Below are positions 30,888-37,703 of a stretch of DNA of 64,000 bases, in pieces (the first letter of the stretch is position 1; every line of letters starts with the position of its first letter). The stretch covers positions 124,001-188,000 of the forward strand of contig NZ_MKIQ01000027.1 of the NCBI RefSeq assembly GCF_001832885.1, written 5' to 3'. The position numbers and the translations under genes are program-made. The DNA is from Floricoccus penangensis. GTDB taxonomy: Bacteria; Bacillota; Bacilli; Lactobacillales; Streptococcaceae. The notes beneath the pieces are model-generated. The model worked only from the letters and a program-made list of their open reading frames with translations, had not been told where the DNA came from and did no database searches.

Positions 30888-31163
30888 ATGGCTAATAAGC
30901 AGGATTTAGTTGCAAAAGTTGCAGAAAAAGCTGAACTTACTAAAAAAGATGCAGAACTTGCAGTAAACGCAGTATTCTCATCAGTTTCAGAATTCTTAGC
31001 TGAAGGTGAAAAAGTACAACTTATCGGATTTGGTACTTTTGAAACTCGCGAACGTGCAGCACGTACAGGTCGTAACCCTCAAACTGGTAAAACACTAGAA
31101 ATCGCTGCAACTACAGTACCTGCATTTAAAGCTGGTAAAGCTCTTAAGGATGCAGTTAAATAA
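30888..31163 (+). CDS. hup: DNA-binding protein HU
   Basis: A 91-residue nucleoid protein that bends DNA as a dimer. The start [21 protein letters not shown], the GFGTFE strand and the RNPQTGK arm tip are typical. Codon use is highly optimised. The prophage begins in the space just downstream, and the gene itself and its terminator look intact. Confidence 0.98.
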   Translation: MANKQDLVAKVAEKAELTKKDAELAVNAVFSSVSEFLAEGEKVQLIGFGTFETRERAARTGRNPQTGKTLEIAATTVPAFKAGKALKDAVK

Positions 31164-31172
31164 TTTCTTTAC

Positions 31173-31208
31173 AAAAGCCCTACAACCGCAAGGTTCGTAA
31201 GGCTTTTT
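31173..31208 (+). terminator. Intrinsic terminator of hup, near the prophage left end
   Basis: AAAAGCC and GGCTTTT with an inner AACC-GCAA-GGTT stem, followed by a T run. Because it is the last recognisably host element, the attachment core probably lies in or just after it. Confidence 0.85.
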
Positions 31209-31228
31209 AATTTGAATTTTTGAGAAAA

Positions 31229-31247
31229 GTAGCAAAAAGGTAGCAAA
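31229..31247. repeat. Two direct repeats, likely integrase arm sites
   Basis: GTAGCAAA occurs at 31229-31236 and 31240-31247, an 11-base period, between the hup terminator and the integrase stop codon. Short direct repeats in this place are typical arm-type binding sites of phage tyrosine integrases. Inference from position. Confidence 0.55.
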
Positions 31248-31258
31248 TATTTAAAACA

Positions 31259-32440
31259 TTACTTAACTTTTCTTGAGTGTTTATTATCAATTTCATCTAA
31301 CAATTTAGTAATATCTTGCTTCATTGATTTAGTAACATGCGTATATATTTTTTCAGTGGTCTTAGAACCATCACTATGACCAACTCTTGCTTTAATTGCT
31401 TCCAGTGGAATTCCTTTTTCAGATAAGTAACTTATTAAAGAGTGTCTGAATATATGGCTAGATAAATTCTTATTAATTGGATTGTTTAATCTTGAATTAG
31501 CTTTTTGAATAGCGAGGTTAAATGAATTATTTGCTAGGGGGATTCCATTCTTTGATACGAATATGAAATTCATATCTTGATATTTTGAATTTGTCATTTT
31601 AGTATATTCGTTCAGTTCTATAAACTCATCTAGTATCTCGATTTCTCTTTTTGAAAGAGAGACAGTTCTATAGCTCGCAATTGTTTTTGGTGTAGTTTTA
31701 CTTCCAAGCCTATATCCTACAGTTTTATCAAGAGTCCCGTGGATATCAACAGTTTTTTCTTTTTTATTATAATTTTCTTTTTTGATTGCTATTGCTTCCC
31801 CAATTCGACAGCCGTTCAAAGACATGAATTCAGCAAGCAATGCTATTCGATACGTTTTTTTTGTTTGGCGTAGTTCCCCAATAAGCAATTCTAACTCTTC
31901 ACGTTCTAAGTATTTCTTTGTTACTGATTCATATTCTTTTATAGTTATTATTTTTCTAGGTAGTTTTACATTTCTTGATGGATTAATTTGCAAAAGATTA
32001 TTATCGACTGCATAATCAAACATTAAATTTAGCATAGATTTCATTCTTTCTTTACTTCCATGAGTTGTATCGAAATTTATTAATCTTTTTTGTATATACT
32101 TAGTTGTTATATTAGAGATAATTGTTTCTTTATCAAATAACAACCTCAATTTTTTTACTGAACTATTTAAACTAGATATCGAAGATTGTTTAATACCTTT
32201 TTTATAAAATTTCCACCAATCTTCTAATAAATCTATAAATTTAATATTTTCAGTTACAGGAGAGTCCTTTAACTTTTCTTTGACCTTATCTTTGAGAATA
32301 GTTGAAGCTTGATTCTCAGTTTGTTTAGTATTCTTATTCATTGTCACGGCTACATATTTTTTTCTGCCTGTATAAGGATCTTTATAATCCATGACAAATT
32401 TTGTTTTTCCGTTAGGTTGTTCTACCGGCCACATTGCCAT
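31259..32440 (-). CDS. int: Tyrosine-type phage integrase
   Basis: A 393-residue site-specific recombinase for integration at the site next to hup. It has an N-terminal arm-binding domain (YKDPYTGRKKYVAV), a SAM-like core-binding domain, and a catalytic domain with Arg in SLNGCRIGEA, HxxR in HIFRHS, the second His in VGHSDGSKTTEK and the nucleophile Tyr in IYTHVT. It reads toward the left end. ATG at 32440 follows AGGAGGAATTAAC. An inverted repeat overlaps this ribosome site (see 32452-32493). Confidence 0.96.
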   Translation of the reverse strand: MAMWPVEQPNGKTKFVMDYKDPYTGRKKYVAVTMNKNTKQTENQASTILKDKVKEKLKDSPVTENIKFIDLLEDWWKFYKKGIKQSSISSLNSSVKKLRLLFDKETIISNITTKYIQKRLINFDTTHGSKERMKSMLNLMFDYAVDNNLLQINPSRNVKLPRKIITIKEYESVTKKYLEREELELLIGELRQTKKTYRIALLAEFMSLNGCRIGEAIAIKKENYNKKEKTVDIHGTLDKTVGYRLGSKTTPKTIASYRTVSLSKREIEILDEFIELNEYTKMTNSKYQDMNFIFVSKNGIPLANNSFNLAIQKANSRLNNPINKNLSSHIFRHSLISYLSEKGIPLEAIKARVGHSDGSKTTEKIYTHVTKSMKQDITKLLDEIDNKHSRKVK

Positions 32441-32451
32441 TGTTAATTCCT

Positions 32452-32493
32452 CCTATTTTATGATAAAATAGGGTACAAGAAAACTACCCTATT
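32452..32493 (-). promoter_or_regulatory. Competing inverted repeats in the int leader
   Basis: CCTATTTTAT-G-ATAAAATAGG (32452-32472) is a 21-base perfect palindrome that abuts the integrase ribosome site. AATAGGGTA and TACCCTATT (32467-32475, 32485-32493) form a second hairpin followed, on the minus strand, by TTTTAT. They share AATAGG and cannot both form. The second may stop leftward readthrough into int. Confidence 0.5.
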
Positions 32494-32511
32494 CAAGTGG
32501 TTTTTCAATTT

Positions 32512-32552
32512 AAACGTCGCCTCGCTCGCCAAAGTAAGGGTGGCGTTTTTTT
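32512..32552 (+). terminator. Hairpin with T run between int and the next gene
   Basis: AAACGTCGCC pairs with GGTGGCGTTT (10 bp, two G-U pairs) with a 17-base loop, followed by T residues on the plus strand. This GC-rich island stands out in the AT-rich phage ends and insulates the promoter at 32574. Confidence 0.6.
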
Positions 32553-32573
32553 GTGTTTTTCTATTTAAATAGA

Positions 32574-32584
32574 TATGTTATAAT
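32574..32584 (+). promoter_or_regulatory. Extended -10 promoter of the gene at 32629
   Basis: TATGTTATAAT, identical to the elements before obgE and gyrA, 45 bases before the ATG. Confidence 0.6.
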
Positions 32585-32628
32585 AAATGTACAATATATA
32601 TGACATATTAGAAAGGCGATATAACCAT

Positions 32629-32865
32629 ATGAAAAAAATTAAACATACAATTAATTCAATGACATATAATGAGCAAATCAACTTAAATACTATGCTGCGA
32701 ACATTTTTAAAATTAAGCAGCAACACTAAAGAAGCTTATGAATTCAGCGTTTTAAACTATGAAATTATTGATACTGAATTAGAAAATAATTTAAATGCAT
32801 TATTTAAAATTTCAAGTAGTGATCTTTTCAACAACATCTCCGATAACAATAGGGTCAGTATATGA
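32629..32865 (+). CDS. Small phage protein, 78 residues, unknown
   Basis: ATG 32629 lies behind GAAAGGCGAT and an extended -10 promoter. The soluble 78-residue product (MKKIKHTINSMTYNEQINL...) is mostly helical and resembles nothing I know. It runs rightward between int and the lysogeny operon, and its last 54 bases overlap the 3' end of the convergent gene at 32812. A longer in-frame start (32587) would fall in the promoter region and lacks a ribosome site. The isolated promoter suggests expression in the lysogen. Confidence 0.6.
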   Translation: MKKIKHTINSMTYNEQINLNTMLRTFLKLSSNTKEAYEFSVLNYEIIDTELENNLNALFKISSSDLFNNISDNNRVSI

Positions 32866-33201
32866 ACCACCGGTAACTTGATCTAAATCAACATCTAACC
32901 TTTTGTAGTCTGTCGTTGACCCACTTAGAGCATTTGCAACATTTAAAATACCACCTTCTTTTTTCACTAATTCTGTTTCACAAATAGTAAATTTATCATA
33001 TATTTTTTTCGCGATTATCGTACCCTTATCCAAATCGTAAGATCCTAAGCTTTCTCCAGTATCAGGATCTACAATGTTGAATTCATCGGGTTGAATTATC
33101 TTGAATTTATCACCAAGTTCTATCCCGTTGTCAGCTCCAGCTGTAATTACAAAAGAATAATCATTGATTATCTTAGCTATTTTTATTTGTTTTTTCACCA
33201 T
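32812..33201 (-). CDS. FlgT C-terminal-like beta-barrel protein
   Basis: A 129-residue protein with the pattern IAKIINDYSFVITAGADNGIELGDKF...IVDPDTGESLG, seen in FlgT-C-like domains of many small Firmicutes and phage proteins. Function unknown; no catalytic motif. It is the last gene of the leftward lysogeny operon and overlaps the gene before it by 29 bases. It is likely expressed with the repressor, so a role in lysogenic conversion or exclusion is possible. Confidence 0.7.
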   Translation of the reverse strand: MVKKQIKIAKIINDYSFVITAGADNGIELGDKFKIIQPDEFNIVDPDTGESLGSYDLDKGTIIAKKIYDKFTICETELVKKEGGILNVANALSGSTTDYKRLDVDLDQVTGGSYTDPIVIGDVVEKITT

Positions 33202-33622
33202 TATTTATTCCTCCGATAAGAATTTTTGCATCTTTTTCTAATTTTTGTTGTGATTCTTCAAGTATTTTTTTATCTTTGCTTGATAAAAGCGAGAATGCTC
33301 TATCATATAGCGCTAATAATATAAAAACTTTTTCTCTTGTACTTGTTAACTCTGATTGTGTAGTTGCTAAGTCTTTCTGATATCCTGTGACCATTTCCTT
33401 GAGACCTTTAGCGTTTGATTTTTTTTGCAGAATTTTTTTCTGTAAAGAGTTGTTTTCTATTGATAAAAACGCTATATATAGGATCGAACAAATAATGATA
33501 CAAACCAAATATATTATTAAATATACTAATTTCCAACCGTCTTTGAATAGCGAGCCTATAAATGCAACTGTAGAAATATTAAAAAACCATATGCTAACAT
33601 CTTTTAGTTTGCTAGTTTTCAG
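33173..33622 (-). CDS. Two-helix membrane protein, apparent CTG start
   Basis: On the minus strand, GAAAGGAGAAGGAA is followed by CTG at 33622 and an open frame of 149 codons: KTSKLKDVSIWFFNIS..., two membrane helices (about 10-28 and 33-55), then a charged coiled coil. The next standard start is a TTG at 33508, without a ribosome site and inside the second helix. The frame is closed just before the ribosome site, so CTG (or a mutated ATG) is the only start that fits. No family recognised. It lies in the lysogeny operon. Confidence 0.65.
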   Translation of the reverse strand: MKTSKLKDVSIWFFNISTVAFIGSLFKDGWKLVYLIIYLVCIIICSILYIAFLSIENNSLQKKILQKKSNAKGLKEMVTGYQKDLATTQSELTSTREKVFILLALYDRAFSLLSSKDKKILEESQQKLEKDAKILIGGINNGEKTNKNS

Positions 33623-33650
33623 TTCCTTCTCCTTTCAAGATTCATTCCTT

Positions 33651-33677
33651 ACCACAGTCCATGTGGTTTTATTTTTT
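33651..33677 (+). terminator. Orphan hairpin with T run on the plus strand
   Basis: ACCACA and TGTGGT with a 5-base loop, followed by TTTTATTTTTT on the plus strand, antisense to the lysogeny operon and touching the 3' end of the 31-codon gene. No plus-strand gene precedes it, so it may end an antisense RNA or just be an mRNA hairpin on the minus strand. Confidence 0.5.
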
Positions 33678-33764
33678 CAAAACTTCCAAAATTTTACTTT
33701 TAATTTCTTCCTTATCTTCTTCAGATAAGGATTTTATTTTTTCTTCAATTTCTTTATTTTTCAT
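33669..33764 (-). CDS. Small helical peptide, 31 residues
   Basis: ATG at 33764 overlaps the end of the ImmA-like gene by 11 bases and lies 10 bases after AAGGAG. The peptide MKNKEIEEKIKSLSEEDKEE... is one amphipathic Lys/Glu helix and ends at TAA. Translational overlap with a ribosome site inside the upstream gene supports it. Function unknown. Confidence 0.6.
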   Translation of the reverse strand: MKNKEIEEKIKSLSEEDKEEIKSKILEVLKK

Positions 33765-34149
33765 ATGTTAGATACTCCTTGAATAATTCTTCAGCAATAT
33801 CATAATAACAGCTTTTGATGTGATAAACATTCAGAAAACGATATATATCAACGTATTCTGGCATTGAGTCATATAGTGAAAGAAAATCTTTAACTCTTTC
33901 ATTAATCCAATACTTATCAGCTTCGGCTTCCTGTTTAATATGTATTGTTGGAGCTGAAAGTGATGTGAACTCATGACCATTAACTAAATGCCCTAGCTCA
34001 TGAAGTATAGCATTCTCTATTTCTACACCTTTAAGATATCCGTTTATCATTATCGAATTAACCTCAGGAATGTATAATCCATGAGTATCTAAATCGTAAG
34101 AATAAATAATAGAAATGCCCTTTTCCTTTAATTCTTTTTGTATATCCAT
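33754..34149 (-). CDS. ImmA/IrrE-family metallopeptidase
   Basis: A 131-residue zinc peptidase with the motif ILHELGHLVNGHE (HExxH, about 68-72). In phages and ICEs such proteins (ImmA, DUF955) cleave or relieve the neighbouring CI-like repressor in response to damage. It follows the repressor by 14 bases in the same leftward operon, which is the usual pairing. Confidence 0.9.
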   Translation of the reverse strand: MDIQKELKEKGISIIYSYDLDTHGLYIPEVNSIMINGYLKGVEIENAILHELGHLVNGHEFTSLSAPTIHIKQEAEADKYWINERVKDFLSLYDSMPEYVDIYRFLNVYHIKSCYYDIAEELFKEYLTYEK

Positions 34150-34163
34150 AAAAAACCTTAAAT

Positions 34164-34490
34164 TTACTTATTAGCAAAATATGCTTTTAGAAAATCTTTT
34201 ACTACCTTTCTATCATTATCTGATAAAGGCTTACCACCAAAGCTCATCGCATTATCTGTCATTCTTTCTAAATCTTCTTCGGTAGGTGCTGTATTCTCAT
34301 CTCGTCCTAGCAAATAGTCTGTAGATACACCAAAATAATCAGCTACTAATTGTAGTCGTTCAGTTTTAGGAACTCTTTTTTTCCATTGGTAAATAGTATT
34401 TGAAGGAATTCCCAATTTGTCTTCTAATGCTGAAATAGTTATTCCTCTTTTTTTACAAAGTTCTTTAATTCTTTCAAGTAATATATCCAT
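34164..34490 (-). CDS. CI-like phage repressor (XRE family)
   Basis: A 108-residue repressor with an N-terminal helix-turn-helix (ISALEDKLGIPSNTIYQWKKR, about 20-40) and a short C-terminal helical region. It lacks the LexA/S24 autopeptidase domain, consistent with inactivation through the ImmA-like partner. ATG lies behind GAGGG. Its promoter and three palindromic operators lie just upstream (34515-34720). Confidence 0.92.
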   Translation of the reverse strand: MDILLERIKELCKKRGITISALEDKLGIPSNTIYQWKKRVPKTERLQLVADYFGVSTDYLLGRDENTAPTEEDLERMTDNAMSFGGKPLSDNDRKVVKDFLKAYFANK

Positions 34491-34514
34491 AAAAATCCCT
34501 CTAAATCCTTATGG

Positions 34515-34543
34515 ATTTTAACTAATAAAAATATTAGTTAAAA
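34515..34543 (-). promoter_or_regulatory. Leftward repressor promoter with operator O1
   Basis: On the minus strand a -10 TAAAAT (34520-34515) has a weak -35 (TTTTAA, 34543-34538) at 17 bases, and operator O1 fills the spacer. O1 is AACTAATA-AAAA-TATTAGTT (34520-34539), a perfect 8-bp inverted repeat. Confidence 0.65.
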
Positions 34544-34546
34544 GTA

Positions 34547-34575
34547 TTGACAACTAATATTTTTATTAGTACAAT
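34547..34575 (+). promoter_or_regulatory. Rightward early promoter with operator O2
   Basis: TTGACA (34547-34552), exactly 17 bases, then TACAAT (34570-34575). The spacer is operator O2, ACTAATA-TTTT-TATTAGT (34553-34570). Repressor bound here would block RNA polymerase directly. Confidence 0.85.
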
Positions 34576-34702
34576 ATACCCATAAGCTAATGTAATGAGC
34601 TAACAAAAAGCATAAAAACTATCTCTAAATCAATTCAAGGTCGGCAAACTAAGAATGTTAATTTATGTGGTCGTTTTATGTCTTATTTAACTATGTATTT
34701 AT

Positions 34703-34751
34703 ACTAATATATTTATTAGTTATTGTCAATTATTTTTGTTAAAAATATTAG
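34703..34751 (+). promoter_or_regulatory. Operator O3 and possible second early promoter
   Basis: O3 is ACTAATA-TATT-TATTAGT (34703-34720). Just after it, TTGTCA (34723-34728) and TATTAG (34746-34751) at 17 bases could be a promoter, and the latter holds a half-operator (TATTAGC). The stretch 34576-34702 between the promoters shows no gene. Confidence 0.6.
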
Positions 34752-34772
34752 CTTATATAGAAAGGAGATTAA

Positions 34773-34958
34773 ATGAGAGAAAATTTAGCTATTAAAGTAA
34801 GAGTCGCACTAGTTAGAAAGAATATGACTCAGTCTGATTTAGCGAAAATTTTAGGTATATCAGGAGCGTATTTATCTGATATCTTAAATGGTCGTAGAAA
34901 ATCTGAAAAACAGATAGAACTTATCAAAAAAGCTTTGAATATTGAAGATGATAATTGA
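34773..34958 (+). CDS. Cro-like repressor (XRE family)
   Basis: A 61-residue protein that is a single helix-turn-helix domain (MTQSDLAKILGISGAYLSDILNGRR, about 18-42). It is the first gene of the rightward early operon, opposite the CI-like gene, so it is the Cro counterpart. ATG follows AAAGGAG. Confidence 0.88.
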   Translation: MRENLAIKVRVALVRKNMTQSDLAKILGISGAYLSDILNGRRKSEKQIELIKKALNIEDDN

Positions 34959-34969
34959 AAGGAGAATAA

Positions 34970-35641
34970 ATGAATACGTTAAATTTAGAAAGAACTTTAA
35001 CAAGCAATGAAGTTTCTAAAATGATTGGTAAAGAGCATTCGAAACTAATGAGAGATATTCGTACTTATATAACATATTTAGACGAAGCCAAAATTGGCTC
35101 GGTTGATTTCTTTATTGATTCTACATACCAGGATTCAAAAAATGAAACTAGACCAAATTATTTACTAACAAAGCAAGGTTGCGAAATGGTTTCTAATAAA
35201 TTGACTGGAGCGAAAGGTGTTCAGTTTACAGCAATGTATGTTAGTAGATTTAACAAAATGGAAGAAGATTTAAAAGCTATCCCAACTAGTCCAAGAGAAT
35301 TAGCAAAATTAGCTCTTGCAGCAAATGAAGAAGTAAACGAACGAGTTGATAAGATTGATACTCGACTAACTGAAATTGAAGAAAATAAACCTATCAATAC
35401 TGAAGATTATGGAACTATTGGTAGAAATGTTTCTAAGAAAGTTCATAAAATAATTTCTGAACGACATTTGGAGGTTGAAGCAAGAAAACTTTTATTCAAG
35501 GATTTGAACTCTAGCATCAAGCAAGTATTCAATGTTCCAAATCGTGGCCGTATAAAAGATAAAGATTTTGAAAAAGTTCTTGATTTTATTAGAGGTTGGG
35601 AACCATCTTCTGTGACTAATGCAAAATTGAAAGAATTATAA
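34970..35641 (+). CDS. Rha-family phage regulatory protein with ORF6C domain
   Basis: A 223-residue protein. The N-terminal Rha domain is seen in LTSNEVSKMIGKEHSKLMRDI and YLLTKQGCEMVSNKLTGAKG; the C-terminal half (about 120-215) has the ORF6C pattern RKLLFKDLNSSIKQVFNVPNRG. Such antirepressor-type proteins modulate the lysis-lysogeny switch or host functions. It begins 11 bases after the Cro gene behind GAAAGGAG. Confidence 0.88.
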   Translation: MNTLNLERTLTSNEVSKMIGKEHSKLMRDIRTYITYLDEAKIGSVDFFIDSTYQDSKNETRPNYLLTKQGCEMVSNKLTGAKGVQFTAMYVSRFNKMEEDLKAIPTSPRELAKLALAANEEVNERVDKIDTRLTEIEENKPINTEDYGTIGRNVSKKVHKIISERHLEVEARKLLFKDLNSSIKQVFNVPNRGRIKDKDFEKVLDFIRGWEPSSVTNAKLKEL

Positions 35642-35652
35642 GTGAGGTAATT

Positions 35653-35964
35653 ATGAATAAAACAGTAATTGGTAGAGTAGTAGAAGTAGATATAGAGTCT
35701 CCTTGGATGACTGATGAGGAATTAAGGAAACTATATAAGAAGAAGAAGCTCAGGAAAATTCAAGAAGTTGCAAGAGCTATGCAGAATCATCCAACTGCTA
35801 GTCACTGGGTAAGAACTGGAGAAGTTAGAACTTGCCATATTGATGCATATGATGAATTTTATGATTGGTATCAACGATATAAAAATGTTCCTAGAAAACC
35901 TGAGTTAACTTTTACTAAAAGATTTAGTGCGTGGAAAAGGGCAAAAGGAGATGAAAATGAGTGA
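35653..35964 (+). CDS. Phage early protein, possible DNA-binding or excisionase-like
   Basis: A 103-residue basic protein (MNKTVIGRVVEVDIESPWMTDEELRKLYKKKK...) of the kind found in the early operons of streptococcal and lactococcal phages. The many Lys/Arg and Trp residues, and WVRTGEVRTCHIDAYDEFYDWY, suggest nucleic-acid binding, and an Xis role is possible as no other excisionase is seen. I do not recognise a named family. Confidence 0.6.
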   Translation: MNKTVIGRVVEVDIESPWMTDEELRKLYKKKKLRKIQEVARAMQNHPTASHWVRTGEVRTCHIDAYDEFYDWYQRYKNVPRKPELTFTKRFSAWKRAKGDENE

Positions 35965-36109
35965 CCTATTCGGAACATTAGCAGTATTATTAACAATCTT
36001 TCTATTCTGCGTATTCTTCTCAGCGTTACAAGTGAGTAGAGAGTACGAAAAAGAAAGAAAAAAGAACGCAAAAAAAGCCACACGGACGGCAATCCATAAA
36101 GTGGCTTAG
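35957..36109 (+). CDS. Small membrane protein, 50 residues
   Basis: ATG 35957 lies 7 bases after AAAGGAG inside the end of the preceding gene. One N-terminal membrane helix (about 4-25) is followed by a very basic tail (KERKKNAKKATR). An inverted repeat, AAGCCAC and GTGGCTT (36075-36107), spans the last codons and the stop. Function unknown. Confidence 0.6.
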   Translation: MSDLFGTLAVLLTIFLFCVFFSALQVSREYEKERKKNAKKATRTAIHKVA

Positions 36110-36168
36110 GAAAGTTTATAGGTAAAGTATAACATGAAAAAAGAAATTTGCATATTGGAAGGAGTGTC

Positions 36169-36480
36169 ATGCCTTTCAGAACAATAAAAATAAAAAACAG
36201 ATCAAGAGCCTTAAAGAAACAGGCTGATAAATTTGAAAAACTATGTATTAAAAATGGTTATTCATATGAGATTGTAATAGATAATACACTAAACCTCATA
36301 CCTCGTGTATACGACGAGAATGGGAAACTAATTACTAGTCCAGGCAGTTGCAGAATCGAACTTGATGACGAAAGCAGGATTCTAACTTATGAGGATAGAT
36401 GTAAACATAGAAGTTCGATACTCAAGCTTGCTTTAGATAATTTAAACAAATCTAAGGGAGATTCATATGAAATTAACTGA
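36169..36480 (+). CDS. Phage early protein, unknown
   Basis: A 103-residue basic protein beginning MPFRTIKIKNRSRALKKQAD at ATG 36169, 5 bases behind GGAAGGAG; an upstream in-frame ATG lacks a ribosome site. It overlaps the next gene by 14 bases. No family recognised. Confidence 0.6.
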   Translation: MPFRTIKIKNRSRALKKQADKFEKLCIKNGYSYEIVIDNTLNLIPRVYDENGKLITSPGSCRIELDDESRILTYEDRCKHRSSILKLALDNLNKSKGDSYEIN

Positions 36481-36697
36481 GGAACAAATATTAGCAAACT
36501 ATAATGTCGCTTATGCAGCAATTGAAGAAGATATATCAACTCTAAGCTTGAACGATTGGGAAGACACATTAATCGTATATAGTCAGCTATTTGGAATTGA
36601 CGTAGATAGTATTGATTACGATAACAATGGATTTTATCAGCTATATAAAATCGTATACAAAATGCTTGAAGACAAGTATGGCGATTTAACATTTTAA
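36467..36697 (+). CDS. Small acidic phage protein, 76 residues
   Basis: A helical acidic protein (MKLTEEQILANYNVAYAAIEED...), pI opposite to the overlapping upstream gene product. ATG follows TAAGGGAG. The overlap with the gene before it and 10-base gap to the next are typical of the early operon. Function unknown. Confidence 0.6.
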   Translation: MKLTEEQILANYNVAYAAIEEDISTLSLNDWEDTLIVYSQLFGIDVDSIDYDNNGFYQLYKIVYKMLEDKYGDLTF

Positions 36698-36707
36698 AGG
36701 AGAAAAC

Positions 36708-36815
36708 ATGAGTATATTCGAAAAAATATTAATTTTAATGAAGACAGTAATTGGCATATCTACCATAGTAATTAATATATTAATTATAAAAAAACTTAAA
36801 GAGTTGAGAGATTAG
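36708..36815 (+). CDS. Tiny membrane peptide, 35 residues
   Basis: ATG 36708 follows AAAGGAG by 6 bases. The peptide MSIFEKILILMKTVIGISTI... is one membrane helix with a Lys-rich end. Its last 20 bases overlap the convergent gene ending at 36796. Plausible because of its ribosome site; otherwise unsupported. Confidence 0.5.
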   Translation: MSIFEKILILMKTVIGISTIVINILIIKKLKELRD

Positions 36816-37176
36816 GAACTGATGATAAAGGATATCCCATTTCAATCAAAGCTTTAAGTTCGAACAGTTCTTTTTGAGAAACATCTTCAACAGTTTTCAA
36901 TGACTGATTGTCCTCAATGTTGATAACAGTATTTAAAAATATTTGTGAATGAAGGGAGTTGGAGAAAAGATCTAATATTTCTCCATATAGTAATACATAT
37001 GTTTGGTTTTTATATACACCGAAGTAAGAGTTATTAGGATTTATATGCTGGTATTGTTCCGCGAGAGGAGTACCATTAATCATTAACTTAACATTTGGAT
37101 CATTTATAGTTTTCCATTGAATTTTGTGATTAAGAGTCTCTGTTCGAAGTTCATTAATTAGTGGAGTATTTTTCAT
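36796..37176 (-). CDS. Accessory phage protein, 126 residues, unknown
   Basis: A soluble 126-residue protein on the strand opposite the early operon. It begins MKNTPLINELRTETLNHKIQW and contains YFGVYKNQTYVLLYGEILDLFSNSL. No family recognised. It lies 12 bases after the membrane protein gene (37189-37593), and both are read from the promoter at 37619. Its orientation inside a rightward operon marks it as part of an inserted accessory (moron-like) unit. Confidence 0.6.
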   Translation of the reverse strand: MKNTPLINELRTETLNHKIQWKTINDPNVKLMINGTPLAEQYQHINPNNSYFGVYKNQTYVLLYGEILDLFSNSLHSQIFLNTVINIEDNQSLKTVEDVSQKELFELKALIEMGYPLSSVPNLSTL

Positions 37177-37188
37177 AATTGCCTTTCG

Positions 37189-37593
37189 TTATTTAAAAAT
37201 TGCAAAGAATTGTTCAAATGGTTCTATGAAGTCAATATACTTTATATTTTGTTTCCCTTTAAACTTTTCTATATTTTTAACTATTTTAGCTATATCTTTC
37301 CTTTTAGAAGTTATAGGGTAGTTACCTTTAAATTTAGCCGTTGTCTTAAAAAGTATAACTACCGAGTTTTCCTTAATTACTTCATTCTGACTTGTTGCAT
37401 TTTTTAAGGTTGTATCTATTGCTGAAAGGGTTCCATAGTATTCATCTTTACTATGTGCAAAATTAGTTTCTTCTTTAGCAATGTCTAATTTTCTTTTAGT
37501 TTTAAAGGATAAATATAGTGTGAGCAATGTAGATATGAATCCTATAACTCCAGTAAGTGAATTGAATTTATCTAGCGAATCCCAAAAATCCAT
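37189..37593 (-). CDS. Accessory single-pass membrane protein, unknown
   Basis: A 134-residue protein starting MDFWDSLDKFNSLTGVIGF at ATG 37593, behind AAAGGAGGG; a longer frame is open upstream but has no ribosome site. One membrane helix (about 13-31) is followed by a cytoplasmic Lys-rich domain. First gene of the leftward pair. Membrane topology and context would suit a superinfection-exclusion factor, but nothing in the sequence proves this. Confidence 0.6.
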   Translation of the reverse strand: MDFWDSLDKFNSLTGVIGFISTLLTLYLSFKTKRKLDIAKEETNFAHSKDEYYGTLSAIDTTLKNATSQNEVIKENSVVILFKTTAKFKGNYPITSKRKDIAKIVKNIEKFKGKQNIKYIDFIEPFEQFFAIFK

Positions 37594-37618
37594 CAATGTA
37601 CCCTCCTTTAATATCAAC

Positions 37619-37627
37619 ATTATATCA
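37619..37627 (-). promoter_or_regulatory. Leftward extended -10 promoter of the accessory pair
   Basis: On the minus strand TGATATAAT gives TGn plus a perfect TATAAT (37624-37619), 26 bases before the ATG at 37593. It provides expression independent of the early operon. Confidence 0.65.
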
Positions 37628-37703
37628 CATTAAAATACCATTAAGTTTTAACTATAAAGAATGTATACAAATAAATAATATTTATAAATGAAAGGATAAA
37701 TAA

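Noticed and set aside
33387-33728. A plus-strand open frame of 113 codons
   Set aside because: It has no ribosome site and is antisense to two better-supported leftward genes.
36134-36187. A 17-codon frame before the gene at 36169
   Set aside because: Very short, no clear ribosome site, and overlapped by a gene with a strong one.
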